Of a DNA stretch of 64,000 nt, positions 27,172 to 34,518 are shown in pieces. A model generated the notes under the pieces. That model saw only the letters and a program-made list of their open reading frames with translations. It did no database searches and had not been told where the DNA came from. The DNA is taken from the NCBI GenBank assembly GCA_027459645.1, contig DAIDHQ010000028.1:1-64000 (forward strand), given 5' to 3'. The stretch comes from Vulcanimicrobiota bacterium (GTDB taxonomy: Bacteria > Vulcanimicrobiota > Vulcanimicrobiia > Vulcanimicrobiales > Vulcanimicrobiaceae). Both the position numbers and the translations under genes were made by a program. Each line of letters opens with the position of its first letter. Positions within the stretch are counted from its first letter, which is position 1.

Positions 27172-27468
27172 TTAAACGCCGGCCGGGACGCGCGCGGTGT
27201 AGCAGGTGCGGCAGTAGACGGGGCGGTCGCCGCGGGGCCGGAACGGCACGGTCGTCGTCACATTGCATTCAGCGCAAACGGCTTCGTAGCTGGGCCGCGC
27301 CGACGAGGGCGCACCGCCGTCACCGCTCTGGGTGCGGCGCGCCTGGCGACATTCGCGGCAGCGTTGGGGCTGGTTCTGGAACCCTTTGTCCGCGAAAAAC
27401 TGCTGTTCGCGCGCCGAGAAAACGAACTGGGCGCCGCAGCCTTTACACGTCAGCATCTTGTCTTCCAC
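27172..27468 (-). CDS. CxxC zinc-ribbon protein, paralogue
   Basis: A 98-residue paralogue of the protein at 9,903-10,229: 'CKGCGAQFVFSAREQQFFADKGF...CREC' followed by 'CAECN...FRPRGDRPVYCRTC'. The linker is short and charged instead of RGG-rich. Four CxxC pairs could bind two zinc ions. It heads the run mtnA-holA-AAA on the minus strand. Function is unknown. Confidence 0.82.
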   Translation of the reverse strand: MEDKMLTCKGCGAQFVFSAREQQFFADKGFQNQPQRCRECRQARRTQSGDGGAPSSARPSYEAVCAECNVTTTVPFRPRGDRPVYCRTCYTARVPAGV

Positions 27469-27621
27469 GTGGGAGCCTCCGGAGCAACTGATAGAAGGCG
27501 CTCAATTGCGACTTTGGTAGAGAACCTCCTCTGGAAGGGGACCAAGCGGGCGAAGGGTCTTGCAACCTCAGGCAATCTATGGTAGCCTACAAATGCACAA
27601 TAGCTTTAGGAGAGCAACGCC

Positions 27622-28161
27622 ATGAGCACTTTTACTTTCGATCCCGCCCATTCGTCCGTCGAATTCGTCGTCAAACACATGATGTTCGCGAAGGTTCGCG
27701 GCTACTTCACATCCGTCAACGTCACCCTCGATGTCGACGATGCCACGAACGTTCCGACCTCGATCAGCGCCGACATCGATGCCGCGTCGATCAACACGAA
27801 CGTCGCCGACCGCGACGCCCACCTTCGCTCGCAAGATTTTCTGCACGTCGAAGCGTTCCCGAAGATCACCTACCGTAGCACCGGCGTCACCGGTACCGCG
27901 GACAACTTCACCGTCAACGGCGAACTGACGATCCACGGAAAGTCGCTACCCGTTGCGCTGCGCGGCGCATGCGAAGGACGCGCGAAGGATCCGTGGGGCA
28001 ACGATCGCATCGCGTTTAGCGCGCACGCGAAGATCAATCGCAAAGATTTCGGACTGACGTGGAATCAGGCACTCGAAGCGGGCGGCGTGCTCGTCGGTGA
28101 AGAGATCGACATTCAACTCGCAGTCGAAGCGACCAAGGCGCAGACGGCCGCAGCCGTTTAA
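27622..28161 (+). CDS. yceI: YceI-family lipocalin-like protein
   Basis: 'FTFDPAHSSVEFVVKHMMFAKVRGYF' at the N-terminus, 'RDAHLRSQDFLHVEAFPKITY' and 'LTIHGKSLPVALRG' are hallmark YceI motifs. The fold is a beta barrel binding isoprenoid or amphiphilic ligands. There is no signal peptide, so this 179-residue form is probably cytoplasmic. AGGAG lies about ten bases before the ATG. It overlaps the small minus-strand frame at 28,158 by 4 bp. Confidence 0.93.
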   Translation: MSTFTFDPAHSSVEFVVKHMMFAKVRGYFTSVNVTLDVDDATNVPTSISADIDAASINTNVADRDAHLRSQDFLHVEAFPKITYRSTGVTGTADNFTVNGELTIHGKSLPVALRGACEGRAKDPWGNDRIAFSAHAKINRKDFGLTWNQALEAGGVLVGEEIDIQLAVEATKAQTAAAV

Positions 28162-28313
28162 GCGTCCTTCGCGTCTTCCGCGTCGATCGTAGGATGCGGC
28201 TCGACGTTGGTGTTGCGCGGCTCGGCATCGTTGCCGGTATCGCCGCGAATCACCGGCGCCGGGCCGTTATCCGTTTCGTCGACCGGTGGATGCCGTTGCT
28301 GACGTTCGTTCAT
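28158..28313 (-). CDS. Possible small acidic hypothetical protein
   Basis: A 51-residue hydrophilic, Asp/Glu/Pro-rich frame beginning MNERQQRHPPVDETDNG, directly downstream of ribH (24 bp after its stop) and on the same strand. There is no Shine-Dalgarno, and the longer open frame upstream is a shadow of ribH. It could be a real disordered peptide or a chance frame. Confidence 0.3.
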   Translation of the reverse strand: MNERQQRHPPVDETDNGPAPVIRGDTGNDAEPRNTNVEPHPTIDAEDAKDA

Positions 28314-28336
28314 GGCGAACGTCGTACCCGAACCGC

Positions 28337-28846
28337 TTACGAACGAAAGCCGGCGCGCGGCCGCTCGTGCTGGGTATCGATCGACGCGAGGACTGCTGCG
28401 GCAAGCGCGGCTTCGTAGCCCTTGTCGCCACGTTGCGGATCGGCACGCTCTTCGGCCTGCGCCATGTTTTCGGTCGTCAAGACGCCGAAGCCGATCGGCA
28501 CACTGGTTGCCAGCTGCACCGTCATGATGCCTTGCGCACACTGCCCCGCCACGTAGTCGAAGTGCGGCGTGTCGCCGCGTACCACGACGCCCAGCGCGAC
28601 GACCCCGTCGACCTCGTCCTTTGCGATGATTTTTCGGCAGGCGAGCGGCAACTCGAAACAGCCGGGCACGTCGTAGACTTCGACGTCGTCATCTTTCACG
28701 CCGCAGTCGTGCAGCGCGCGCCGCGCACCGTCGACCAGTTGATCGGTGAGTTCGCGATAGAAGCGCGCCGCGACGATCGCAAAGCGTTTGCCTTCGCAAT
28801 CCGGCAGCGCGACGGCAGGCGCCGACGCACCGTTTTCGCGCTTCAC
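28337..28846 (-). CDS. ribH: 6,7-dimethyl-8-ribityllumazine synthase
   Basis: Penultimate step of riboflavin synthesis. The lumazine synthase core is clear: 'FAIVAARFYRELTDQLVDGA', 'YDVPGCFELPLACRKI', 'VALGVVVRGDTPHFDYVAG' with the catalytic His, and 'VPIGFGVLTTEN'. The ATG overlaps the ribBA stop by 4 bp. 169 residues including a short C-tail. Confidence 0.96.
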   Translation of the reverse strand: MKRENGASAPAVALPDCEGKRFAIVAARFYRELTDQLVDGARRALHDCGVKDDDVEVYDVPGCFELPLACRKIIAKDEVDGVVALGVVVRGDTPHFDYVAGQCAQGIMTVQLATSVPIGFGVLTTENMAQAEERADPQRGDKGYEAALAAAVLASIDTQHERPRAGFRS

Positions 28847-30252
28847 GATGCGACCGTTTCGTCGAGCATGTGCCCGAGCTTCGAACGCTTCGTGGCCATA
28901 TAGCGCTTGTTGTGCGCCGTCGGCGTCGTCTGTAACGGCACGCGCCCGACGATTTTCAAGCCGTAGCCTTCCAGCCCGAAGATCTTGCGCGGATTGTTAG
29001 TGATAATGCGCAATTCTTTGACGCCGAGATCGACGAGAATCTGCGAGCCGATGCCGTAGTCGCGCTTGTCGACCGGCAATCCGAGCGCGAGATTCGCCTC
29101 GACCGTGTCGGCCCCGCGATCTTGCAGTTCGTAGGCGCGAAGCTTATTGGAAAGACCGATGCCGCGGCCTTCCTGGCGCAGATAGAGAAAGACGCCGCGG
29201 CCTTCCTTGGCGATGATCGCCATCGCGCCGTCACGCTGCGCCGCGCAATCGCAGCGGATGGAATGGAGCGCGTCGCCGGTGAGGCATTCGGAGTGTACGC
29301 GCACGAGCACGTCTTTACCGTCGCTGATGTCGCCCATCACGAGCGCGACGTGCGTGTTCGCGTCGATCGTGGTTTCATAGGCGACGCCGCGCCAACCACC
29401 CGTGGTCGTGGGGAGTTCGAATTCGGCGACTTTCTTTACGAGTTTTTCGTTGCGCATGCGGTACGCGATTAAATCCTTGACGGTGATGAGCCGAAGCCCG
29501 TGACGGTCGGCATATTTCCGTAACCCGTCCAAGCGCTCCATCGTTCCGTCTTCCGCCATGATTTCGCAAATGACGCCGGCGGGATAGAGACCCGCAAGCC
29601 GCGCGAGATCGACCGATGCTTCGGTCTGGCCCGCGCGCACCAGCACGCCGCCTTCACGCGCGCGCAGCGGAAACGTGTGACCCGGCCGCAAGAAATCACT
29701 CGAATTGGCGTTCGGGTCGATCAGCATTTTGATCGTCGCCGCGCGGTCGTGCGCCGAGATACCGGTCGTCGTGACGCCGCGGGCTTCGACCGATACCGTG
29801 AACGCCGTTTCATGCACGGCGGTATTTTCCGACACCATCATCGGGATCTGCAGTTCGTCCAGACGCCGCCCGAGCATCGGCACGCAGATCAGGCCACCGG
29901 CCTCCTTGCGCATGAAGTTGATCGCTTCGGCGGTCACCATCTGCGCCGCCATCACCAAGTCGCCTTCGTTCTCGCGATCCTCGTCGTCGAGCACGACGAC
30001 CATCTTGCCGGCGCGAATGTCGTCGATCGCTTCTTCTATAGCGTCGAATTGGCTCTCGGGCTCGGACTCGACCGACGCGAGCTCCGGGAGCACTTTCACC
30101 AGCCGCTGCAACGTGCGGTACGACGGCTGCCGCCGCCCCGACCGCAGCAGCGAGACCGCGGACTCCGTGACGCCGGCCCGCTGGGCAAGCTCGGAAGCGG
30201 AAAGCCGCGCGGCTTCCATGGCCGCATTGAGGGACTCGGCGAACTGGCTCAT
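28843..30252 (-). CDS. ribBA: XRE helix-turn-helix fused to bifunctional RibBA
   Basis: Residues 1-60 are a Cro/CI-type helix-turn-helix ('ARLSASELAQRAGVTESAVS' followed by 'LLRSGRRQPSYRTLQRLVKV'). About residues 70-275 are DHBP synthase RibB ('VVLDDEDRENEGDLVMAA', 'LRPGHTFPLRAREGGVLVR'). About 280-469 are GTP cyclohydrolase II RibA with the zinc Cys set in 'ECLTGDALHSIRCDC' and 'LYLRQEGRGIGL'. Both activities look intact. The start is the ATG at 30,252; an upstream GTG-type extension to 30,288 is unlikely. The fused DNA-binding domain suggests direct autoregulation. A palindrome lies 23 bp upstream (30,275-30,288). Confidence 0.93.
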   Translation of the reverse strand: MSQFAESLNAAMEAARLSASELAQRAGVTESAVSLLRSGRRQPSYRTLQRLVKVLPELASVESEPESQFDAIEEAIDDIRAGKMVVVLDDEDRENEGDLVMAAQMVTAEAINFMRKEAGGLICVPMLGRRLDELQIPMMVSENTAVHETAFTVSVEARGVTTTGISAHDRAATIKMLIDPNANSSDFLRPGHTFPLRAREGGVLVRAGQTEASVDLARLAGLYPAGVICEIMAEDGTMERLDGLRKYADRHGLRLITVKDLIAYRMRNEKLVKKVAEFELPTTTGGWRGVAYETTIDANTHVALVMGDISDGKDVLVRVHSECLTGDALHSIRCDCAAQRDGAMAIIAKEGRGVFLYLRQEGRGIGLSNKLRAYELQDRGADTVEANLALGLPVDKRDYGIGSQILVDLGVKELRIITNNPRKIFGLEGYGLKIVGRVPLQTTPTAHNKRYMATKRSKLGHMLDETVAS

Positions 30253-30274
30253 AGCCCCACCGTAGCCCCGCGAC

Positions 30275-30288
30275 TTTACAGTTGTCAA
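30275..30288 (-). promoter_or_regulatory. Palindromic candidate operator overlapping the ribBA -35
   Basis: TTTACA-GT-TGTCAA (plus strand) is an imperfect 6-2-6 palindrome. On the minus strand it supplies TTGACA, a perfect -35, for ribBA. A convincing -10 is missing (TACGGT with an 18-bp spacer is the best). An XRE-type dimer, such as the N-domain of RibBA itself, could bind here. The mobile-element boundary starts 10 bp further upstream. Confidence 0.45.
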
Positions 30289-30304
30289 GATGATACCTCG
30301 CTTC

Positions 30305-30359
30305 GGGCTTTGCCTATAAAATGGCAGTTGCCCATAAAACCTGGAACCTGCCCATAAAA
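30305..30359 (+). repeat. Left-end iterons (TGCCYATAAAA x3)
   Basis: Three copies begin at 30,311 (TGCCTATAAAA), 30,329 and 30,349 (TGCCCATAAAA), spaced 18 and 20 bp, about two helical turns. The first is part of the terminal inverted repeat. A degenerate copy, GTCCATAAAA, occurs at 31,229. Confidence 0.75.
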
Positions 30360-30386
30360 GCGAGATGAGAAGCGCCTTTCGGCGAT

Positions 30387-30533
30387 CTACGGTGCAGGAT
30401 CAGGTTCCGGCTGCGGGCGTTTCGTGACGCTCGCGGCGAGCCGAACTGTAAGTTCGGGCTGGATGCTCACCACGTCGATGAGCCCGCGTTCGATGAGGGC
30501 GTGAAGGGCGCGATCTGGAGTCATCTCTGTCAT
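30387..30533 (-). CDS. Possible small protein at the island's left end
   Basis: A 48-residue frame (MTEMTPDRALHALIERGLID... with a Pro-rich end) that is compositionally protein-like. The open frame upstream of this ATG is very basic and looks spurious. The 390-bp stretch between ribBA and the gene at 30,682 otherwise holds only the iterons. No family is recognised. Confidence 0.3.
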   Translation of the reverse strand: MTEMTPDRALHALIERGLIDVVSIQPELTVRLAASVTKRPQPEPDPAP

Positions 30534-30681
30534 CTGCCCAGCTTGGCGCTCGAAGGTTTCCGGCGTATGGCCGAATCGTGGACGGGTGTTTGGTATCCGG
30601 GTTCCCGATATACTGACGCCCCGCCCGAGAATCGAGCGGGGCGCTTTGCGCCGGGTGGTGCGCCAGGGCTTCCTATCCTTC

Positions 30682-31179
30682 CTAGGGCTTCGACGCCTTC
30701 GCGCGGCGGACCGCTTCCTCAAACTCGTCGGCTGTTACGTCAAACTCGAAGCGATCGACCGTAACGCCCTGCTCGGCCAGCGCCTTTTTGCCGCGAAGGA
30801 ACTCCGCGACCTCGGCGATACGGCTCTCGCGCAACGACGGATCGTGAACATTGCAGCGCGTTAATGCCCACCCATTTACGACTTGCAACCCACCAGGGGC
30901 ACCGCAAACTTCGCAAGTCGTGCGCGAGCGCAATTCAGCAGACTCAACCGCATCCACCACGCTTTTAGGAATCTCGCCGCCTTGAAGGTCCACGCGCAGC
31001 TCGCCGAATTTTTCTTTGATGCCGACCAGCGCGATTGTCGCTCGCTCGGCTGCATCGGCACAGTCGCGAACGAGTTCGTGCCAGCCATCGCCGCACTCAA
31101 TCACAGCAACGTCGCGTAGTGCGATCGGGAACTCGCTCCGCAGCTCGTCTTCAATCTCCGGCATCATAGTTCGAAGCAT
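30682..31179 (-). CDS. Hypothetical protein with Cys/His zinc-like motif
   Basis: A 165-residue acidic protein. The N-terminal half ('ALRDVAVIECGDGWHELVRDC...IKEKFGELRVDL') resembles a small alpha/beta domain. The middle contains CxxC (TTCEVCGAPG) and, 20 residues on, 'RCNVHD', a possible zinc site. The C-terminus is a charged helix. ATGs at 31,167/31,164 are alternative starts. It is the last gene of the minus-strand block in the island and may be co-transcribed with the gene ending at 31,250. Confidence 0.6.
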   Translation of the reverse strand: MLRTMMPEIEDELRSEFPIALRDVAVIECGDGWHELVRDCADAAERATIALVGIKEKFGELRVDLQGGEIPKSVVDAVESAELRSRTTCEVCGAPGGLQVVNGWALTRCNVHDPSLRESRIAEVAEFLRGKKALAEQGVTVDRFEFDVTADEFEEAVRRAKASKP

Positions 31180-31249
31180 ACCACGGCTTGATATTGCTTA
31201 GGAACGGGGTCGGCGAAGACGCGGCCCGTCCATAAAAGGCAAGCCACGT

Positions 31250-32044
31250 TCAGAACAACGACAAGTTTTCGATGATGCGTGGCGGATAAAACAGACCGCA
31301 GATTATCCAGTTCTGCGGATGCTGGTGGACGGTACCCACGAAGAAATGGGTATCGCGCTCTTCGATCATCTCGGCTTCATACCGTTGCCGAAATTTCTCT
31401 TCCCAGTTGTCGCCGTATTGGCGGCGGAACTTACGATAAGATTCGCCGATTTCCCAGTCGGTGCAACTGAGTTGATGCCCGTTACACGTTTCGTGATCGC
31501 ATTTGAAGTGATAATAGAATCCATATGGAATTTTTTCTAGCGGGCGTTTCGGCGTTTTGCCGAACAGATCGCCTTGGCTTATGAGAACCGCCTGCTCCGC
31601 AGTCCAATTTGGATTAACCGGGGTGATTCGAAGCTTCTTGATTTCTCTTGGACGAAAGATACCGAGCGTGGGATGACCGTCGCGTTTTTGCCTTTCCATC
31701 AGACAGCACAGGCAATGCGATAGCAGCGGCCGGAGAGCGCTCTTGCGATCGCGCCAGGCGTAGCGCGTCGGCAATGGGTCCGACAGTATCGTTATCCCGT
31801 CACCGCTTAATTTGTAGCTCTCCGGCCGTACGTCGCTCGTGCTCTTCGAGACCGCAACCTCGACCCACTGATACTTGCGAAACCGTTTATCGCTGTCTAG
31901 GAGACGCCACGGGACCGGGAACAACCTGATCCACTCCGCGTTTTCAGTAATTGCGGCCGTACAGGACACCTCGACTCCGCTGTGAGCTGGCGTGGGATAG
32001 GTTTTGACGACGATCAGGACTTTCTTAGTCTCGCGCAACGCCAC
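31250..32044 (-). CDS. Conserved hypothetical partner of DUF488
   Basis: A 264-residue protein beginning 'KKVLIVVKTYPTPAHSGVEV', then 'CTAAITENAEWIRLFPVPWR', 'YQWVEVAVSK', 'DVRPESYKL', and a Cys/His cluster 'KCDHETCNGHQLSC' with 'WEIGESYRKF'. I recall this architecture as a conserved family found next to DUF488 genes; its biochemical role is unknown to me. It follows the DUF488 gene by 12 bp. Confidence 0.7.
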   Translation of the reverse strand: MALRETKKVLIVVKTYPTPAHSGVEVSCTAAITENAEWIRLFPVPWRLLDSDKRFRKYQWVEVAVSKSTSDVRPESYKLSGDGITILSDPLPTRYAWRDRKSALRPLLSHCLCCLMERQKRDGHPTLGIFRPREIKKLRITPVNPNWTAEQAVLISQGDLFGKTPKRPLEKIPYGFYYHFKCDHETCNGHQLSCTDWEIGESYRKFRRQYGDNWEEKFRQRYEAEMIEERDTHFFVGTVHQHPQNWIICGLFYPPRIIENLSLF

Positions 32045-32056
32045 ACCAGCGCATCC

Positions 32057-32584
32057 CTAGAGGTCGTAGCCTCTGAGCCCAAGAGCTTCAAGGGCGATAA
32101 ACAATCGGTGGCGGTGACACTCTCCCGGATCAATCTCAACGCACATCAGCGCCACGGGATGTTCTAGTGAGTTTAGAAAACGGTGAAGATTCCGGCCCGG
32201 ATACAACGGTACTACGTACTTGTCGTACCACTCCCAGATATATTCGCGATTGCCGGCCGCTGCCGCCTTGGAGCGCACCGTCGATGGAACACCGAGTTCT
32301 CGTAGGTGCGTGTACGCAATCCCGCGGCCTTCAACGTGGCGCTGGAGGTTTGACTTGCTCAACTCCGGTCGATACATACTAACGGCGTTATATCGAATAT
32401 CGACCAGAGTGCGAACTCCGTGCTCCTCAAGCAACCCCAACAGGTCGTCAATGTTCCGGCCGGTATAGCCAACCGTAAAGAAGTCGGCATCGTTTGGCGA
32501 TCTCGCGTCGTTCCAAATCGCCTTCCGTTCCACTTGCTGTTTCGCGGGCGCGCTTGGTAGTGCAATATGGTTGAATAGTGCCAT
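32057..32584 (-). CDS. DUF488 family protein
   Basis: 'FFTVGYTGRNIDDLLGLLEE' followed by 'VRTLVDIRYNAVSMYRPELS' and the conserved C-terminal 'ALMCVEIDPGECHRHRLFIAL' are the defining DUF488 motifs (usually CxExxPxxCHR). Enzymatic activity is not established; the Cys-Glu-His set hints at catalysis or metal binding. 175 residues, second gene of the minus-strand operon. Confidence 0.88.
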   Translation of the reverse strand: MALFNHIALPSAPAKQQVERKAIWNDARSPNDADFFTVGYTGRNIDDLLGLLEEHGVRTLVDIRYNAVSMYRPELSKSNLQRHVEGRGIAYTHLRELGVPSTVRSKAAAAGNREYIWEWYDKYVVPLYPGRNLHRFLNSLEHPVALMCVEIDPGECHRHRLFIALEALGLRGYDL

Positions 32585-32593
32585 AGGGCTGCA

Positions 32594-32980
32594 CTATTTG
32601 AGTTGCCAGCGAATAATACCGCCTTTGTCGCGCTTGCGCTCAAGCCCGATCTCTTCTTCAAGCTGACGAACCCACTTGTTGTTCGGGAACGCCTGCGGCA
32701 GCTTCGCTAAAGTGCGAATCTCGGTCCAGGTTAGAGCGCGCTCGGCACCGCGCAGCGTCTTTTCGACGATTATCTTGAAATCGTCAAAACGCATCATAGC
32801 TTTTGTCCTGGGCCGATCCCAGTTGGCGCTCTTACACTTCGGGCAGATGCTCGGTTCGCCAGTGCTTCGTGGCAACCACTCGTGGTGACACCTCTCACAA
32901 CGATAACCCATCACCGTGATCGGCACTCGCGCCACTACCGTACCTCGGGGCCAAAAGCCCAACAGATTAGAATCACCCAC
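32594..32980 (-). CDS. Zinc ribbon plus winged-helix-like small protein
   Basis: 'YRCERCHHEWLPRS...PSICPKCKSANWDRPR' (CxxC-x(15-20)-CxxC) is a zinc ribbon. It is followed by a helical domain with 'ALTWTEIRTLAKLPQAFPNNKWVRQLEEEIGL', which resembles a winged-helix DNA-binding segment (quoted as a pattern). The GTG at 32,980 sits just at the expected transcription start of the minus-strand promoter, so a leaderless start is plausible; the ATG at 32,911 is the alternative. First gene of the island operon and a candidate regulator of it. Confidence 0.65.
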   Translation of the reverse strand: MGDSNLLGFWPRGTVVARVPITVMGYRCERCHHEWLPRSTGEPSICPKCKSANWDRPRTKAMMRFDDFKIIVEKTLRGAERALTWTEIRTLAKLPQAFPNNKWVRQLEEEIGLERKRDKGGIIRWQLK

Positions 32981-32987
32981 CTATTAG

Positions 32988-33023
32988 AGTATACCTTGAC
33001 AGGTTTACGTTTGCAAGTATACT
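32988..33023. promoter_or_regulatory. Overlapping divergent promoters in a palindrome
   Basis: Plus strand: TTGACA (32,996-33,001), 16-bp spacer, TATACT (33,018-33,023). Minus strand: TTGCAA (33,011-33,016), 17-bp spacer, TATACT (32,993-32,988). The two promoters lie face to face over the same DNA inside a near-palindrome GTATACCTTG...CAAGTATAC. Only one can be occupied at a time. The plus transcript would have an about 80-nt structured leader before the transposase ATG; the minus transcript would begin at the GTG of the zinc-ribbon gene. Confidence 0.7.
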
Positions 33024-33111
33024 TAGTTAGGTAAAACGGTCGATAGGCCAAAACTGAAGCCGCCCAGGTGCTGTAACACCCGAGCGGCGCGTGAACGCGA
33101 GGTACTAGCTC

Positions 33112-34368
33112 ATGTCCACTATCGGTAAGGATACCTCCAACGCCCAGGCGAGGGAAGCCCGCGAGCAGCGCGGCCTTGAAATCGCCGCCACCAAGAAGCT
33201 GAAGCAAAAGGGAGACTTGTGGCTCGTCCCATCGACGACCGGCGTTGGCACGTACGTTGTCGATACGACGGTCTACGGTCCCGCTACGTGCACATGCCCC
33301 GATTTCGAGCTACGTGGTGGTCCATGCAAGCACGTCCATGCCGTCGAGTTTACGCTCCGGCGTGAAACCCAAACTAAAAACGGCACCGTGACGGAAACGA
33401 TCACGTACCGCCAAGAGTGGGGCGCATACAATGCCGCGCAAGCGAACGAGAAAGTTCGCCTGGCTGAACTATTGCACAACCTCTGCTCCGTGATTGATAA
33501 CCCGGTCCAGGGGCGTGGTCGTCCGCGCTTGCCGATGTCGGACGCGCTTTTCTGCGCCACGATGAAGGTCTACAGCGGAATGTCCGCACGTCGTGCGACG
33601 AGCGATCTTCGCGAATTCGCGGAACGTGGTCTGATCGACAAAGCGCCGCACTATAATTCCGTGATTAACGCGCTAGAGAATCCTGACCTAACGCCGTTTC
33701 TTCGGGCGCTCATCGAAGAAAGCGCGGCCCCGCTCGCGACGCTTGAAACGGACTTCGCGGCGGACAGCAGCGGCTTTTCCACGAATGTCTATGCGCGATG
33801 GTTCAATGCTAAGTATGGAAAGGAGATGGCCTACAATTTCTGGGTGAAGGCCCACGTCATGGTTGGAACTCGCACGAATGTCATAACCGCGGTGGAGGTT
33901 ACCGATCATCGGACGAACGATTCGCCCATGCTTCCGACGCTTCTTCAGGCATCGGCGAAGCGTTTCACGATGAAGCGCGTCTCAGCCGACAAAGGCTACT
34001 TAGCCGATTCAAACGTGCAAGCGATCGCAGCTCACGGAGCGGAAGCGTTCATCGCGCCGAAAGTTTCTACCGTGCTTAACCGCCCCGTCGATGCAAGCCG
34101 CAAGAAATCCGAAACCTGGGATCGGATGCTGCACTACTACCACTACCGGAAGGATGATTTTCTTCGGCACTATCACCGGCGCTCGAACGTCGAAACGACG
34201 TTCCATATGATTAAGGCGAAGTTCGGTAGCCGCATCCGGTCAAAGAGTGCGACGGCGATGGTCAACGAGGTCCTGTGCAAGGTCCTCTGCCACAACCTGT
34301 GCGTGCTCGTGCAGTCGATCTATGAACTCGGGATCGAGGCAACGTTCTGGAAATCGGAGGTTGCCTGA
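33112..34368 (+). CDS. DDE transposase with N-terminal SWIM zinc finger
   Basis: The N-terminal SWIM motif 'CTCPDFELRGGPCKHVHAVEF' (CxCx(n)CxH; about residues 60-82, given as a pattern) precedes an IS4/IS5-like DDE domain. Candidate catalytic residues are Asp in 'DFAADSSGFSTNVYARW', Asp in 'VSADKGYLADSN' and Glu in 'RRSNVETTFHMIKAKFG'. 418 residues and apparently intact. I recall close relatives in Planctomycetes and other phyla as single-gene insertion sequences. No inverted repeats of its own are apparent within about 100 bp on either side, so it may use the island termini. Confidence 0.85.
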   Translation: MSTIGKDTSNAQAREAREQRGLEIAATKKLKQKGDLWLVPSTTGVGTYVVDTTVYGPATCTCPDFELRGGPCKHVHAVEFTLRRETQTKNGTVTETITYRQEWGAYNAAQANEKVRLAELLHNLCSVIDNPVQGRGRPRLPMSDALFCATMKVYSGMSARRATSDLREFAERGLIDKAPHYNSVINALENPDLTPFLRALIEESAAPLATLETDFAADSSGFSTNVYARWFNAKYGKEMAYNFWVKAHVMVGTRTNVITAVEVTDHRTNDSPMLPTLLQASAKRFTMKRVSADKGYLADSNVQAIAAHGAEAFIAPKVSTVLNRPVDASRKKSETWDRMLHYYHYRKDDFLRHYHRRSNVETTFHMIKAKFGSRIRSKSATAMVNEVLCKVLCHNLCVLVQSIYELGIEATFWKSEVA

Positions 34369-34399
34369 TTGCCATGCAGAAAAATGCCAATAATGACGC

Positions 34400-34426
34400 T
34401 TGACATTTTGAGAACGGCATCATAAT
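34400..34426 (+). promoter_or_regulatory. Promoter-like sequence before hsdM
   Basis: TTGACA at 34,400-34,405 and CATAAT at 34,421-34,426 with a short 15-bp spacer. The CATAAT overlaps the ATG at 34,425. If this promoter fired, transcription would begin at or inside the heptamer tract, so the ATG would need another promoter. Its activity is uncertain. Confidence 0.35.
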
Positions 34427-34433
34427 GGCTAAG

Positions 34434-34517
34434 AAGCCGCAAGCCGCAAGCCGCAAGCCGCAAGCCGCAAGCCGCAAGCCGCAAGCCGCAAGCCGCAAGC
34501 CGCAAGCCGCAAGCCGC
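34434..34517 (+). repeat. Heptanucleotide tandem repeat (AAGCCGC)x12
   Basis: Twelve perfect, uninterrupted 7-bp units. The tract begins nine bases after an ATG (34,425) and ends two bases before the first codon of the conserved hsdM frame (34,519). Because 7 is not a multiple of 3, each gain or loss of a unit changes the reading frame. Translated in any frame it gives a seven-residue period (PQAASRK). Confidence 0.97.
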
Positions 34518-34518
34518 A

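Noticed and set aside
28843-30400. FMN riboswitch upstream of ribBA
   Set aside because: No RFN-element consensus could be found in the 45 bp between the start codon and the island boundary, nor directly beyond it.
34434-34517. Short regular repeats that might be a CRISPR array
   Set aside because: The units are 7 bp, contiguous and without spacers, and there are no cas genes nearby. This is a simple tandem repeat.
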